A DNA stretch of 50,998 nucleotides from Elusimicrobiaceae bacterium (GTDB lineage Bacteria; Elusimicrobiota; Elusimicrobia; Elusimicrobiales; Elusimicrobiaceae). This document shows, piece by piece, positions 7,720 through 15,986 of the stretch. The position numbers and the translations under genes are program-made. Location: assembly GCA_017525025.1 (NCBI GenBank), contig JAFXUJ010000013.1, positions 1 to 50,998 on the forward strand. The letters are read 5' to 3'. Under the pieces are notes generated by a model, which worked only from the letters and a program-made list of their open reading frames with translations, was not told where the DNA came from and did not search any database. Within the stretch, counting starts at the first letter, position 1. Each line of letters starts with the position of its first letter.

Positions 7720-10329
7720 TTATACCACCCGACATAATACTGCAAGCAAGGTAAGAGGCCATGGCTCATTTTGTTCTAACAGGATAGAAGGAGCCAACTG
7801 ATGCGTTCCTGCCAACGGCAAAACACAACTTCGGGTTGTCAAGGCCGGCACTGCGGGATTTGTTTGTGAATCCGGCGGAGTAATTTTTTCCAACGGCTCG
7901 CCCTCCAACGCCACTTCCCCGCCATAACTGCTGGCTAATTGTAACGTTACCCCTACAATCCGTTTTTTTTGATCCACGTTAAGGCCGACGGGCAATTGCG
8001 ATACCGCCGGTAAAGTTTGCAGCTGCGCTTGATATAAAAGTCCTACATGCACGCATTTCATTGCCGTCGGAAGTGTAATTTTTCCGTTACTTACGCGCAT
8101 GCGTTCCAACGGTTTGCCGTCTGCCAATACGCCTACCCAGCATCCCTCCAAGTGGTCTAACCCACTCACTTCTTCAAACGCATCCGTTGATTTTTTAGAA
8201 ACGCTGGAATCCAAAAATATTTGTTCTTGGAGTTCCCGGCTGATTAAACGGGGCAACAATTTTTCAATCAAATATTTCCCGTTTCTCTCTACCGCAAACC
8301 AAATTTCGTCATATCCCCGGTTCGGAATTACACATACGCTGTGGAAATAGCCTTGTGTATCATGATGCGTCCAAGCACAAACATTTTGCTCGGGCACGTA
8401 CGTCAGGGCCGCCACGTGTCCGTTAGATAAAATGCACCATACCAAATTGTCCGGTTCTTGTTGGTAACATATTTCTCTAATTTCCTCGTTAGCAAATAAA
8501 TGCTTGGCACATAAAGTTAAATCTTCTCCCACGTAAGAAGCACTGTTATAATCGTAATGAAAATCCCGCAAAGCTCCCGCCCGGGCCTGCACATATAAGG
8601 TGCGATTTCCCACCAATACGGCCCCTACCCGGCTTGCCCCACGTTCCCCTTGTTGCTCTACTTGAATGTTATAAGGAGTGAGTGCCCCATTAGATGAAAT
8701 ACTCCACTCACTTCCGGCCGTAAATACCAGTAATTTCCCGGCCACAGACACCGTATGGATGGCATTTAACTTTTTACCGGACAAATTGATGCTGATAGCG
8801 TCCGAATCTTCCAAGACTGCCCGAGCATGGCCAAAATCATTATACGCCCCTATTTTAGAAAACCAAACGGCTTGCGGTTCGGCATAGGAACCGGCAAATC
8901 CCAAACGATCTTGATAAAAAAACACACAAGACGGATAGCCATTTTTTTCGCCAAAAGATCCTTCGGCCCAATCGGCTGTCCAGTCATCACTTCCGTAAGT
9001 ACGCTCTATTTCAATGCCGACCTGGCGCGCATTGAGAAAGCGGGAAACTACCGCTATTCCTTCCTGCATAAAACTAGCCGATGTTAATTCGTATCCGGCT
9101 TCCCCGGTAATTTGGCAACTGCGTAAACGTAGATAATAAATCCCCCCGGTATCTTCCAAATGCCCTATATCAGCTAAATTATCATCGTCCTCATCGCGGA
9201 CAAAATATTTGACGGCCTGCCACGAAGTGCCTAAATCTTCGGATTTTTCTAATACCAAGGTTCCCGTCCAGGTACCGCTGGTACGCAAACTCCAGTCCGA
9301 ACTTGATTTGATAACAGCCGAGGAGCTCTCATACCCCAAGGCCCCTTTTTGCCGTTGGCTGGGCACCGGGTGGCATACACTAAACCGCATGCCTACATGT
9401 TTAGGGGAGAATACATCAAAGTTACTCTCCAACGTATAAGTAATCTCCCCTTGCGCAATAGTTTCCCCTTCGTTTACCCCTCCGGATAGTTGCTGTTCTA
9501 TAATCAGACTGGGATCATGCACAAAACTATCACGGTAAACCAGCTGCAAGGTAGCTCCGTTCCAGTCTCCGCCGGTAGCTTGCGGAGAAGTTATTTTAAT
9601 CAGCCCTCCCAAATTAACCGCCTCCACGCCGGATGATCCATTTACTCGGTTAAATTCGGAAACAAGCAGCTCGGTATCCAAGCCGTATCCCCGGGCCGCA
9701 AAGAACAACTCTCCTTGAAAATACCCATATACAAAGTACCGATTGTCCACTATCGGCAAAAAAGTTAATTCAGCCGCTACTCCGGCCGTCTCCACGTCTT
9801 CCTGTAGCGAAGCAATCCTCATTTTTTTATCCGGTTCCGTATTGGATAACCGAAACGGTCCGTATTGAATGGGAAACACCTCTAAACGGAAATTTCCCTG
9901 TCCCAAATACACCAACCGCCGGGGAGGATATTGGGGGTGCGTTAAGAATAAAGTTTGGTCATATTGTGTATAACTGATAGACGATAAATCGGTTTCTTTA
10001 TAGGGGGTAGCCAGCTCAAACGGCTCATTAGTGGCCGTAAGCAATTGTCCGGCCGAAGTATACGCCCGCATATATTCATGCCCCAGTTCCAACACATAGG
10101 CTTCCTTATCACTTACGGCAAAGGGAATAAGCCGGCATGCCCGGCCGTTATATTTAGCCGTGCCCATATAAACCGTACCGGGGCGGTTAGAGGCCCCTCC
10201 TTGCGGATGTATGTAAAAGTTACGGGCCTTCTTCAGCCAAGACGAGTAAGCCGGGCTATCTACCCGGGTTTGCAAGGCCGGGCTTACTTCTCCCCCCGCA
10301 AAAGAGGGCTGTACATGATGTAAAAGCAT
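7720..10329 (-). CDS. Tail nozzle / tail tubular protein B-like
   Basis: This 869-residue protein begins with the characteristic FAGGEVSPALQTRVDSPAY and KARNFYIHPQGGASNRPGT motifs shared by nozzle proteins of short-tailed phages (T7 gp12 and P22 gp10-like families). These form the distal tail tube that opens for DNA ejection. The middle is beta-rich, with repeated W-rich strands and a beta-propeller-like composition. The start is fixed by TAAATG: its ATG abuts the stop of the adaptor gene, so the two are translationally coupled. The length is normal for the family. Confidence 0.85.
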   Translation of the reverse strand: MLLHHVQPSFAGGEVSPALQTRVDSPAYSSWLKKARNFYIHPQGGASNRPGTVYMGTAKYNGRACRLIPFAVSDKEAYVLELGHEYMRAYTSAGQLLTATNEPFELATPYKETDLSSISYTQYDQTLFLTHPQYPPRRLVYLGQGNFRLEVFPIQYGPFRLSNTEPDKKMRIASLQEDVETAGVAAELTFLPIVDNRYFVYGYFQGELFFAARGYGLDTELLVSEFNRVNGSSGVEAVNLGGLIKITSPQATGGDWNGATLQLVYRDSFVHDPSLIIEQQLSGGVNEGETIAQGEITYTLESNFDVFSPKHVGMRFSVCHPVPSQRQKGALGYESSSAVIKSSSDWSLRTSGTWTGTLVLEKSEDLGTSWQAVKYFVRDEDDDNLADIGHLEDTGGIYYLRLRSCQITGEAGYELTSASFMQEGIAVVSRFLNARQVGIEIERTYGSDDWTADWAEGSFGEKNGYPSCVFFYQDRLGFAGSYAEPQAVWFSKIGAYNDFGHARAVLEDSDAISINLSGKKLNAIHTVSVAGKLLVFTAGSEWSISSNGALTPYNIQVEQQGERGASRVGAVLVGNRTLYVQARAGALRDFHYDYNSASYVGEDLTLCAKHLFANEEIREICYQQEPDNLVWCILSNGHVAALTYVPEQNVCAWTHHDTQGYFHSVCVIPNRGYDEIWFAVERNGKYLIEKLLPRLISRELQEQIFLDSSVSKKSTDAFEEVSGLDHLEGCWVGVLADGKPLERMRVSNGKITLPTAMKCVHVGLLYQAQLQTLPAVSQLPVGLNVDQKKRIVGVTLQLASSYGGEVALEGEPLEKITPPDSQTNPAVPALTTRSCVLPLAGTHQLAPSILLEQNEPWPLTLLAVLCRVV

Positions 10330-10911
10330 TTAACGCACCTCCGTAAAAGCATCTTCAGTCGGCGTTTTTAAAAAACTCTCCGAAGCATTACTACGCCGCG
10401 CTTCTTCCAAACTGAGTGTATATTTTTGCAATAGTTGGGCTGCCAATTGTGTATCTGCCGTCAACGATACGGCCAAATCACACGCCAAAGCCAACGAAAA
10501 GCTTTTGATAAACGCGGGATCAAATAGATTTTCATCTGTAATGCGCCCCGTATATTCCACCCACCCGGGAGCTACCTGGACCAATAATACCCGGCTATGC
10601 AAATCGGGCCGGAAATTCTCTTGAAAGGCAATCCGGTGGTGGTTTTTATCAAATATGTTGCGGACAAATAGCGCATTTTCCGGATATTGGCATACAAAAT
10701 AGCCTTGTTCATCCGGCTCATTTTCCAGCCAAACCAGCGGCTCATGAACCCCGGCAAAAGCCCAATTATGTGTTCTTAAAACTTCATCCCGAACCGGAGC
10801 ATAAAATAATTTTAACCTTCTTGCTTTTTCGCTTTCTTGTTCCAAAGAAGAAATTGGAGACTGGCCCAATTGAGCTAACGCTAAGTTACAAATATTTATT
10901 TTTGTTATCAT
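10330..10911 (-). CDS. Head-tail adaptor / tail tubular protein A-like
   Basis: This 193-residue protein opens with INICNLALAQLGQSPISSLEQESEKARRL and continues with YAPVRDEVLRTHNWAFA, the signature of gp11-like tail tubular protein A/adaptor proteins of T7- and BPP-1-type phages. They sit as a ring between portal and nozzle. GGAG precedes the ATG. The gene is separated from the cement protein gene upstream by more than 500 bases of AT-rich DNA, unusual inside a late operon. It is directly followed by the nozzle gene. Confidence 0.85.
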   Translation of the reverse strand: MITKINICNLALAQLGQSPISSLEQESEKARRLKLFYAPVRDEVLRTHNWAFAGVHEPLVWLENEPDEQGYFVCQYPENALFVRNIFDKNHHRIAFQENFRPDLHSRVLLVQVAPGWVEYTGRITDENLFDPAFIKSFSLALACDLAVSLTADTQLAAQLLQKYTLSLEEARRSNASESFLKTPTEDAFTEVR

Positions 10912-11440
10912 TTTTTATACTCCATTTTAATTTATATTATTTTTTCATATATTTTTTATATATACAATTAAAATATTTTTAATATTAAATTTAATTTATA
11001 TTATTTTTTAAGTATTTTTATAAACATATTATATATTTGATTATATTTTTATATAAATTACAAAATTTAAAAAATATTTAAATTTTAAATATTTTTATTT
11101 TTTGATATAATTTTAAATAATAAAAATATTGGTTTAAATTTCAGGGAACATTAAGGAAATGAATGTTTTAAAAGGATGTATTTTATAATTATTTTTAATT
11201 ACTTTTATAATTTCCCCCTATTAAAACTTAATTAAAGAATTTTCTTGCCCTTTGGGCCCTTTGAACCGCTATTTTTACCTGTTTTTCCACCGATTTTGCG
11301 CAAAAAGGCCTCTAAATTAAGTTTTTACACCTTGTCATAGAGAGTTTTATTCCTATTCGCATTTTAAGCGGGCTGTTTTTATTATAAAGTGCTTAGTAGA
11401 GACCGGGCGGGGCTACGCCCGGTCTTTTTACGCATATGGA
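10912..11440. other. AT-rich non-coding island inside the late operon
   Basis: About 530 bases carry no credible gene. From 10912 to about 11240 the sequence is almost only A and T, far below the composition of its neighbours. From 11240 to 11400 it becomes more balanced. No RBS-led frame is seen. It could hold promoters for the tail genes, a bending or protein-binding region, or the scar of a lost gene. Confidence 0.6.
11400..11428 (+). terminator. Rightward-facing hairpin terminator
   Basis: GACCGGGCG/CGCCCGGTC is followed by TTTTT on the plus strand only. The late genes run leftward, so this would end a rightward transcript of the AT-rich island or block antisense reading into the cement gene. 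Confidence 0.65.
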
Positions 11441-11824
11441 TTAGTGCATGTCTAACCCATCAGTCAGGAAGCAGGAAACCTTTCCGGCCGTAGCCGTACC
11501 GGTTACGGTATATTTGACACGCAAATACCGTTTTACTCCGGCCGGCACCGCAACCGCCAAGATTTGTTTGCCGGCTGTTAAGTCAGCTGCCAAAAAAGAG
11601 GCCGAAGCTAACTCCGTAACCGTAGAAAAGTTAGAAGTATCCGACGTCTCAACCCCTACTTTCATGCCGGTAAGTCCGGCAAAGTTCACATCTACCCGAC
11701 ATACCGCGAACAAAGCCCCGGGTGCAAAATTCCCGGCGGCAGTTAAGTCCACGGTATTTGTGGACGCGGCCGTCGTAGTAACTGCTTGTTGTTCAGAAAA
11801 TACGCCATTTTGGTCCAATAACAT
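11441..11824 (-). CDS. Capsid cement/decoration protein, Bbp16-like
   Basis: This 127-residue beta-rich protein begins MLLDQNGVFSEQQAVTTTAAS followed by NTVDLTAAG. That opening is typical of the Bbp16 cement proteins that trimerise on the outside of BPP-1-type capsids. AGGAGG precedes the ATG. It follows the major capsid gene after nine bases, as in the reference gene order. Ala, Thr and Val dominate and no cysteine pair is conserved beyond two isolated Cys residues. Confidence 0.8.
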   Translation of the reverse strand: MLLDQNGVFSEQQAVTTTAASTNTVDLTAAGNFAPGALFAVCRVDVNFAGLTGMKVGVETSDTSNFSTVTELASASFLAADLTAGKQILAVAVPAGVKRYLRVKYTVTGTATAGKVSCFLTDGLDMH

Positions 11825-11833
11825 ATCTACCTC

Positions 11834-12811
11834 CTATGCCACAAGGGCTTCCGTATCGGTAATTGCATCGCAAATGTGTACCGGAATTTCGTTAAACGTC
11901 ATGAGCGGACGAGCCGTCAGTTGATCCGGTGTATATTGGACGTTACTGCGGCTGCTGGCCAATTTACGCAAAGCTGCCTTGACGGTACGGTTCATATACC
12001 ACACGGGTTTGCCCATAGACAAACTTTGGATACGTTCTTCCAAATCACACATTTTGTCAATCAAATTAGAAGGTACGTTGGTGGTATCAATGTTGCAGAT
12101 ACGTCCGGCAAAGCGCCAATCTTGTACGGCTAATCCTAATTTCCACTCAAAATATTCTTTATAAGCAGGATATTCGTTGCCACTGGCATCCACGTGATTT
12201 ACCAACCCATGGTCCACCCGTTGGATCCCGGCTTTGGACCCTTTGGGGAAGAAGGTAAATACTTTATCCGTATCCCATACCACTAAGTAGATGGATGAGT
12301 TTTTATTAGCAGTGCTACTGCCGCCGTCAATGACGTTGCGAGAGCTTTCCGCACCGGAAAGTTCGCAGTAACGAGCCGCCAAACCGGTAAAACGTTCCGG
12401 ATTGATTCCAACGTTTCCGTAGATCAAATTAGAAGCCATGGTATTGGACATACCGGCGATAATCGCGCGAGATTGTCCGGTACGTACAGCGTCTACGTGT
12501 CCGCCCTTTTCGGCGACTAATTTATCTACCACAGAATAAGCCGAGAGCGTCCCATAGGATTCTACCACTACTTTGGTAGTTGCTTTGGCCGGCTCAATGC
12601 CTTGGTAAGCACGGCGCCAGGTTCCTTCCGGGATTCCGGTACGTACGGCATATTCGTGGCCGCTATCCAAAGAGCTTTCGCATACCAAGGCGTCGCCAAT
12701 AATATCGTTAGATTGGCTGAGCACTTCGGCAATAGCCAGTTCTTGGCCTGACGGATCAAATTGTTTGGCATAATCCACCAAACTATATTGTTTATCAGCA
12801 ATAATTGCCAT
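11834..12811 (-). CDS. Major capsid protein
   Basis: This 325-residue protein is of the BPP-1 (Bbp17)-type HK97-fold capsid family. The N-terminus (YSLVDYAKQFDPSGQELAIAEVLSQSNDII), the TGIPEGTWRRAYQGI and the AIIAGMSNTMASNLIYGN stretches are recognisable. The C-terminal part GLAVQDWRFAGRICNIDTT is also typical. AAGGAG precedes the ATG. It lies between scaffold and cement genes. No delta-domain protease is fused to it. Confidence 0.88.
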   Translation of the reverse strand: MAIIADKQYSLVDYAKQFDPSGQELAIAEVLSQSNDIIGDALVCESSLDSGHEYAVRTGIPEGTWRRAYQGIEPAKATTKVVVESYGTLSAYSVVDKLVAEKGGHVDAVRTGQSRAIIAGMSNTMASNLIYGNVGINPERFTGLAARYCELSGAESSRNVIDGGSSTANKNSSIYLVVWDTDKVFTFFPKGSKAGIQRVDHGLVNHVDASGNEYPAYKEYFEWKLGLAVQDWRFAGRICNIDTTNVPSNLIDKMCDLEERIQSLSMGKPVWYMNRTVKAALRKLASSRSNVQYTPDQLTARPLMTFNEIPVHICDAITDTEALVA

Positions 12812-12823
12812 AGATTTTTCTCC

Positions 12824-13429
12824 TTAATTTCGTTTTCCGTACAAAGCTTCGGCAAAGGTTTTATCTTGCGGGGCGGAGGGAGTTCCGCCGGGGCAGATAT
12901 CTTCGCTGATGGTTCGACCGATTCCGCTAAGAGTACGTATCATAACGGGATGGTTTCCAAGCCCCGTTTCTTCCAACAAAGCGCGTAATTCCGGCCCGCC
13001 AAACGTGTTAGCGGCGCGTAGGGCGTACGTAATTTCTTGTTCCAGCCCCGCACCGTATAAAGCTTTCGTTTCGTTCGCCCAAGCAATAGACTGCCGATGT
13101 TTTTGGGCAGCTGCTTCCTCGGCTTTTCGTTTGGCACAGGCAGATTCAAAATCCACCAGTTTTTGTGCTTGCTGCTCCGATAATTTCAATTCTGCGGCTA
13201 AAGTTTTAAAATTATCCAAATCTTCAGACGCAAACGATACATCCGGCGCAAGTTGAATGTTGGAAAAGGACAACGAGTCCTGTTCTTCACCAGGCTGTTG
13301 GGCGGACAAATTCGCCGGGGAATTTTCTTCCTCTGCGTTTTGTGCTACGGTTTCTTCCGCCGCCCCAGCCGAAGCGGTTATGGTATCTTGTTTAGCTAAA
13401 TCGGTGGTTGTATTGGAAAGTTCAGACAT
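12824..13429 (-). CDS. Capsid scaffolding protein
   Basis: This 201-residue acidic protein has a disordered, Thr/Ala/Glu-rich N-terminal part and a helical middle (residues 75-125, LAAELKLSEQQAQKLVDFESACAKRKAEEA) likely to form a coiled coil. The C-terminus is basic (EALYGKRN), as expected for a scaffold tail that contacts the inner capsid surface. AGGAG precedes the ATG, and the start overlaps the stop of the Bbp19-like gene by eight bases. Position immediately before the capsid gene supports the role. Confidence 0.75.
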   Translation of the reverse strand: MSELSNTTTDLAKQDTITASAGAAEETVAQNAEEENSPANLSAQQPGEEQDSLSFSNIQLAPDVSFASEDLDNFKTLAAELKLSEQQAQKLVDFESACAKRKAEEAAAQKHRQSIAWANETKALYGAGLEQEITYALRAANTFGGPELRALLEETGLGNHPVMIRTLSGIGRTISEDICPGGTPSAPQDKTFAEALYGKRN

Positions 13430-13730
13430 GTGTCATCTCCTGAGTTAAACGGTCAATTTCTTTTTGTTCCGAACTAACTTCGGACAAATATTCCCCCCGC
13501 ATTTGTGCGTACATAGTGGGAGAAGCCTCTTCTATTTCGGCTAGCAAAAAAAGCCCGATGCTTTGCTGGCCGCAATGAAAGGCCGTAGCCGCGCTATCTC
13601 CGGGCACAAAAGAGTGCTGACGTACGCGGGTGGCTTGTAACAACCGCCACAACAAGCGGCGGCCGGAAGCCGTTTTCAATACAGCTAATAAATCACTGGT
13701 ATTACGTTTTTTTAATTGTTTTTCATTCAT
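13422..13730 (-). CDS. Bbp19-like phage protein
   Basis: This 102-residue protein contains TASGRRLLWRLLQATRV and AATAFHCGQQSIGLFLLAEIEEASPTMY, the pattern of the Bbp19 family found between portal and scaffold in BPP-1-type phages. Its function is unknown; virion incorporation is possible. The ATG lacks a clear ribosome binding site, but it overlaps the end of the small upstream frame by eight bases, so translation may be coupled. Confidence 0.75.
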   Translation of the reverse strand: MNEKQLKKRNTSDLLAVLKTASGRRLLWRLLQATRVRQHSFVPGDSAATAFHCGQQSIGLFLLAEIEEASPTMYAQMRGEYLSEVSSEQKEIDRLTQEMTHV

Positions 13731-13914
13731 AAAAGTAGGAAAGCCCGCCCGGACGGGCTTTGTAGTGCAGTATAGCAGCGTTCCCTAATTTTAGACGCCT
13801 GCTCATGCCCGCTTTTTCACTTCTTACTCCATTAGACATCCGCCGTTTTTCTACCGGGGAAAACGCCCGGATGTCCCGCGCCGAACCGCCCCGCTTATGT
13901 AGACGCGTTCGCAC
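13723..13914 (-). CDS. Small basic protein between portal and Bbp19-like gene (tentative)
   Basis: This frame of 63 residues, starting with GTG at 13914, has AAAGGGA nine bases upstream, just past the portal stop, and ends overlapping the next gene. It fills an otherwise empty 200-base gap in a tightly packed operon. The product is rich in Arg and Lys and ends ILHYKARPGGLSYFYE. The DNA also holds a strong hairpin (GACATCCG/CGGATGTC, 13833-13873) and one at 13740-13760 (AAGCCCG/CGGGCTT). I recognise no family. It may instead be a structured spacer. Confidence 0.45.
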   Translation of the reverse strand: MRTRLHKRGGSARDIRAFSPVEKRRMSNGVRSEKAGMSRRLKLGNAAILHYKARPGGLSYFYE

Positions 13915-13928
13915 GCGGATTTTTCCCT

Positions 13929-15527
13929 TTACTTTTCCGAAGTTCCGGGGGACTTGTCCGCCGCGAGGGAAGCGGCTTCTTGCACCTGCTGCGGGGAAGC
14001 CGGTTGAGGGCTCCGGCTTCCCATGGGGGCATTTGTTTCTTCTTCGCTTTTTAGCAAGGCGGGGGCTACCCCTAACGCTTTGAGCCCTTCTTCCAAAGCG
14101 CAGTCATAATCTACGCGGTTTAACAGTTCCGGACGAACCGTCGCCAACGAAGCCGCATAGTTGAGCCCTTGCATCAGCGAGGAAAGCCCCGCCGCCTTTT
14201 GCGCTTGTGCAATCATAGATACATACTCCACTTTCATGGGTAAGCCTTGAATGCTGGGCGGCGCGGGCGGAAGTAGCCCTTGACGTGCCAACAAATTAAA
14301 TGCGCGGTCAATTAACGGATCCAACAATTCATTTTTGAGACGTTCCAACACAGGCCCCAATACCAACATTTTTTCTTGGTGCCGTTCCGCCACTTCGGTA
14401 GCGGTCATCCCGGCATAACTTTGGGCTGTCAACGAAAGGAAAATATCGGCAAAGAATTGAGAACGAATGGTGCTGCGGACGGATTGGATAGAAGCTTCCA
14501 ACGATTGCAAATCCGGTTGGACTTGGTAAGCCGGCTTCACGGAGCCGTCCGACGTACCGTTGTAACGGGTAATGCCACCGGGGAGTAAATTAACTTCCCC
14601 CTGCACATTAGCGGAAACCATAACCGGAGGGTTGGTGCTTTTGTCCAAGGCTACAAGTTTTGTTTTTTGCATTTTCTGCAACATTTTCACGTCTCCCAGG
14701 CATTTCCAACCGGGGCCTTTACCGTAGACATCCGACGTGTTTTTTACTTCCCACCGGGCCGCTATTACCGGGAATTCCTGGTAACCGCTTTGGCGCAGCA
14801 CATGGCCCGATTCCAAAAAATACACACTGGCAAAAGGCATATGATGATTATCCTGCCAAAAAGAAAGGTACTGCTCGTTAGGAATAATCAAATGAAAAAC
14901 TTTATGCCATTGACGAGCCTGTTCTTCCGTCGGGCGGGAAGCAATCTGCGGAGGAAGGTGTTCTTTACCAAATGTTTCAACCAGTTGCTCTCCCGTCATA
15001 AAAAATTCCCGGCCGAAACGATTTATTCGCCCTTGAGCGTTACAGCCCAAGCAATATTCCCCTATGGTAAAAGGGCGGCAATAAATTCCTTTTTCGCGGT
15101 CTTCTTCCAGTAAAAACGCCGCGGTACCAAATACGGCAATTTCTTCATAAAAACCGTGTAACACACCGTACACATTGCTTTTAGCAAAAACCTCCTCCAA
15201 GCGTTTTTTAACGTCAAACACCCATTCTCGTGCGCCGGGCAATTCCATCAATTCTTCGGGAGCGAGAGACAAATCAAACCAACTTCGCGCCGGACTTGTT
15301 AGCCCCGACATCATCCCGGCGCAAAGCACTTCTACTGCCAGGCACGGGTCGGAATCCAGCAAGGTTTTATGGTCAATGCGGCGGCCTTGGTTAGGCGTTT
15401 GCCCGTCAAAGAAACCGCGGGTAGGGGCCAAATAAGCTCCCAATTCTTTCCAAACAGGCATCCAAGAAGCCCGTTCGTTTTTTAATGCATCATAAAGACG
15501 CATATAATCGTTTTTTATCTGTTTCAT
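13929..15527 (-). CDS. Portal (head-tail connector) protein
   Basis: This protein of 532 residues from ATG 15527 (MKQIKNDYMRLYDALKNERASW) belongs to the T7/BPP-1-type head-tail connector family. Supporting segments are ELGAYLAPTRGFF, GMMSGLTSPARSWFDL, YEEIAVFGTAAFLLEED, the central YGKGPGWKCLGDVKMLQKMQK and the C-terminal QSYAGMTATEVAERHQEKM. It forms the dodecameric ring through which DNA is packaged and leaves. The Shine-Dalgarno sequence is weak. A strong minus-strand promoter at 15913-15942 lies upstream across the small plus-strand gene. Confidence 0.9.
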   Translation of the reverse strand: MKQIKNDYMRLYDALKNERASWMPVWKELGAYLAPTRGFFDGQTPNQGRRIDHKTLLDSDPCLAVEVLCAGMMSGLTSPARSWFDLSLAPEELMELPGAREWVFDVKKRLEEVFAKSNVYGVLHGFYEEIAVFGTAAFLLEEDREKGIYCRPFTIGEYCLGCNAQGRINRFGREFFMTGEQLVETFGKEHLPPQIASRPTEEQARQWHKVFHLIIPNEQYLSFWQDNHHMPFASVYFLESGHVLRQSGYQEFPVIAARWEVKNTSDVYGKGPGWKCLGDVKMLQKMQKTKLVALDKSTNPPVMVSANVQGEVNLLPGGITRYNGTSDGSVKPAYQVQPDLQSLEASIQSVRSTIRSQFFADIFLSLTAQSYAGMTATEVAERHQEKMLVLGPVLERLKNELLDPLIDRAFNLLARQGLLPPAPPSIQGLPMKVEYVSMIAQAQKAAGLSSLMQGLNYAASLATVRPELLNRVDYDCALEEGLKALGVAPALLKSEEETNAPMGSRSPQPASPQQVQEAASLAADKSPGTSEK

Positions 15528-15595
15528 AAGGTATAAAAAGAAGCACAACGAAGCAAAATTTACTACTATGTAGAAAAGAAAGGAGGAACAAAACT

Positions 15596-15778
15596 ATGGC
15601 GGGACTAATACTGATCTTTATTTTTGTAATCTTGATGGCAATACCGGGGTTTTACATTATTACGCGCAAGCTGTTTCCTAAAAACAGTAAGCGTTCGGCC
15701 GTGTGGATATCTATTGTATTAACAGCCATTTTGGTAGCGCTCCTGGCATTAGGAACCTTGGGGAATCTGCCTGCATAA
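15596..15778 (+). CDS. Small two-helix membrane protein, oriented against the phage genes
   Basis: This 60-residue protein has two transmembrane segments (about residues 3-21 and 35-55) joined by a basic loop KLFPKNSKRSAVW. GGAGG precedes the ATG, and a hairpin terminator follows at 15811. It is thus a self-contained rightward unit inserted between the portal and the ChaN-like gene. This is the usual look of a phage moron expressed in the lysogen, for example an exclusion or membrane-stress protein. A holin is another option. The family is not recognised. Confidence 0.6.
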   Translation: MAGLILIFIFVILMAIPGFYIITRKLFPKNSKRSAVWISIVLTAILVALLALGTLGNLPA

Positions 15779-15810
15779 TTCCAATAATAAGAAAAGCGAT
15801 TTTACTAAAA

Positions 15811-15834
15811 AGCCGCCTGAAAGGGCGGTTTTTT
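15811..15834 (+). terminator. Terminator of the small membrane protein gene
   Basis: The stem CCGCC/GGCGG with a short loop is followed by TTTTTT, 33 bases after the stop at 15778. Confidence 0.8.
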
Positions 15835-15912
15835 GGGCGCAAAAAACCCGCTACTTAAAAAACAAACAACAAATTGTAGGAAAATAAAGGAAAGATTTAC
15901 TTCTATTTTTTA

Positions 15913-15942
15913 ATTATAGCATAAATAATGCTACTTTGTCAA
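15913..15942 (-). promoter_or_regulatory. Strong leftward sigma70-type promoter with internal palindrome
   Basis: On the minus strand TTGACA (15942-15937) and TATAAT (15918-15913) are 18 bases apart. The palindrome TAGCAT-N5-ATGCTA (15917-15933) fills the spacer and touches the -10. The 12-base core is shared with the promoter at 19038-19066. It would drive portal and downstream genes across the opposing small gene. Confidence 0.75.
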
Positions 15943-15986
15943 GTTCTTTACAACAAAATACACGTGCTTGATCAACAAAAACTATT

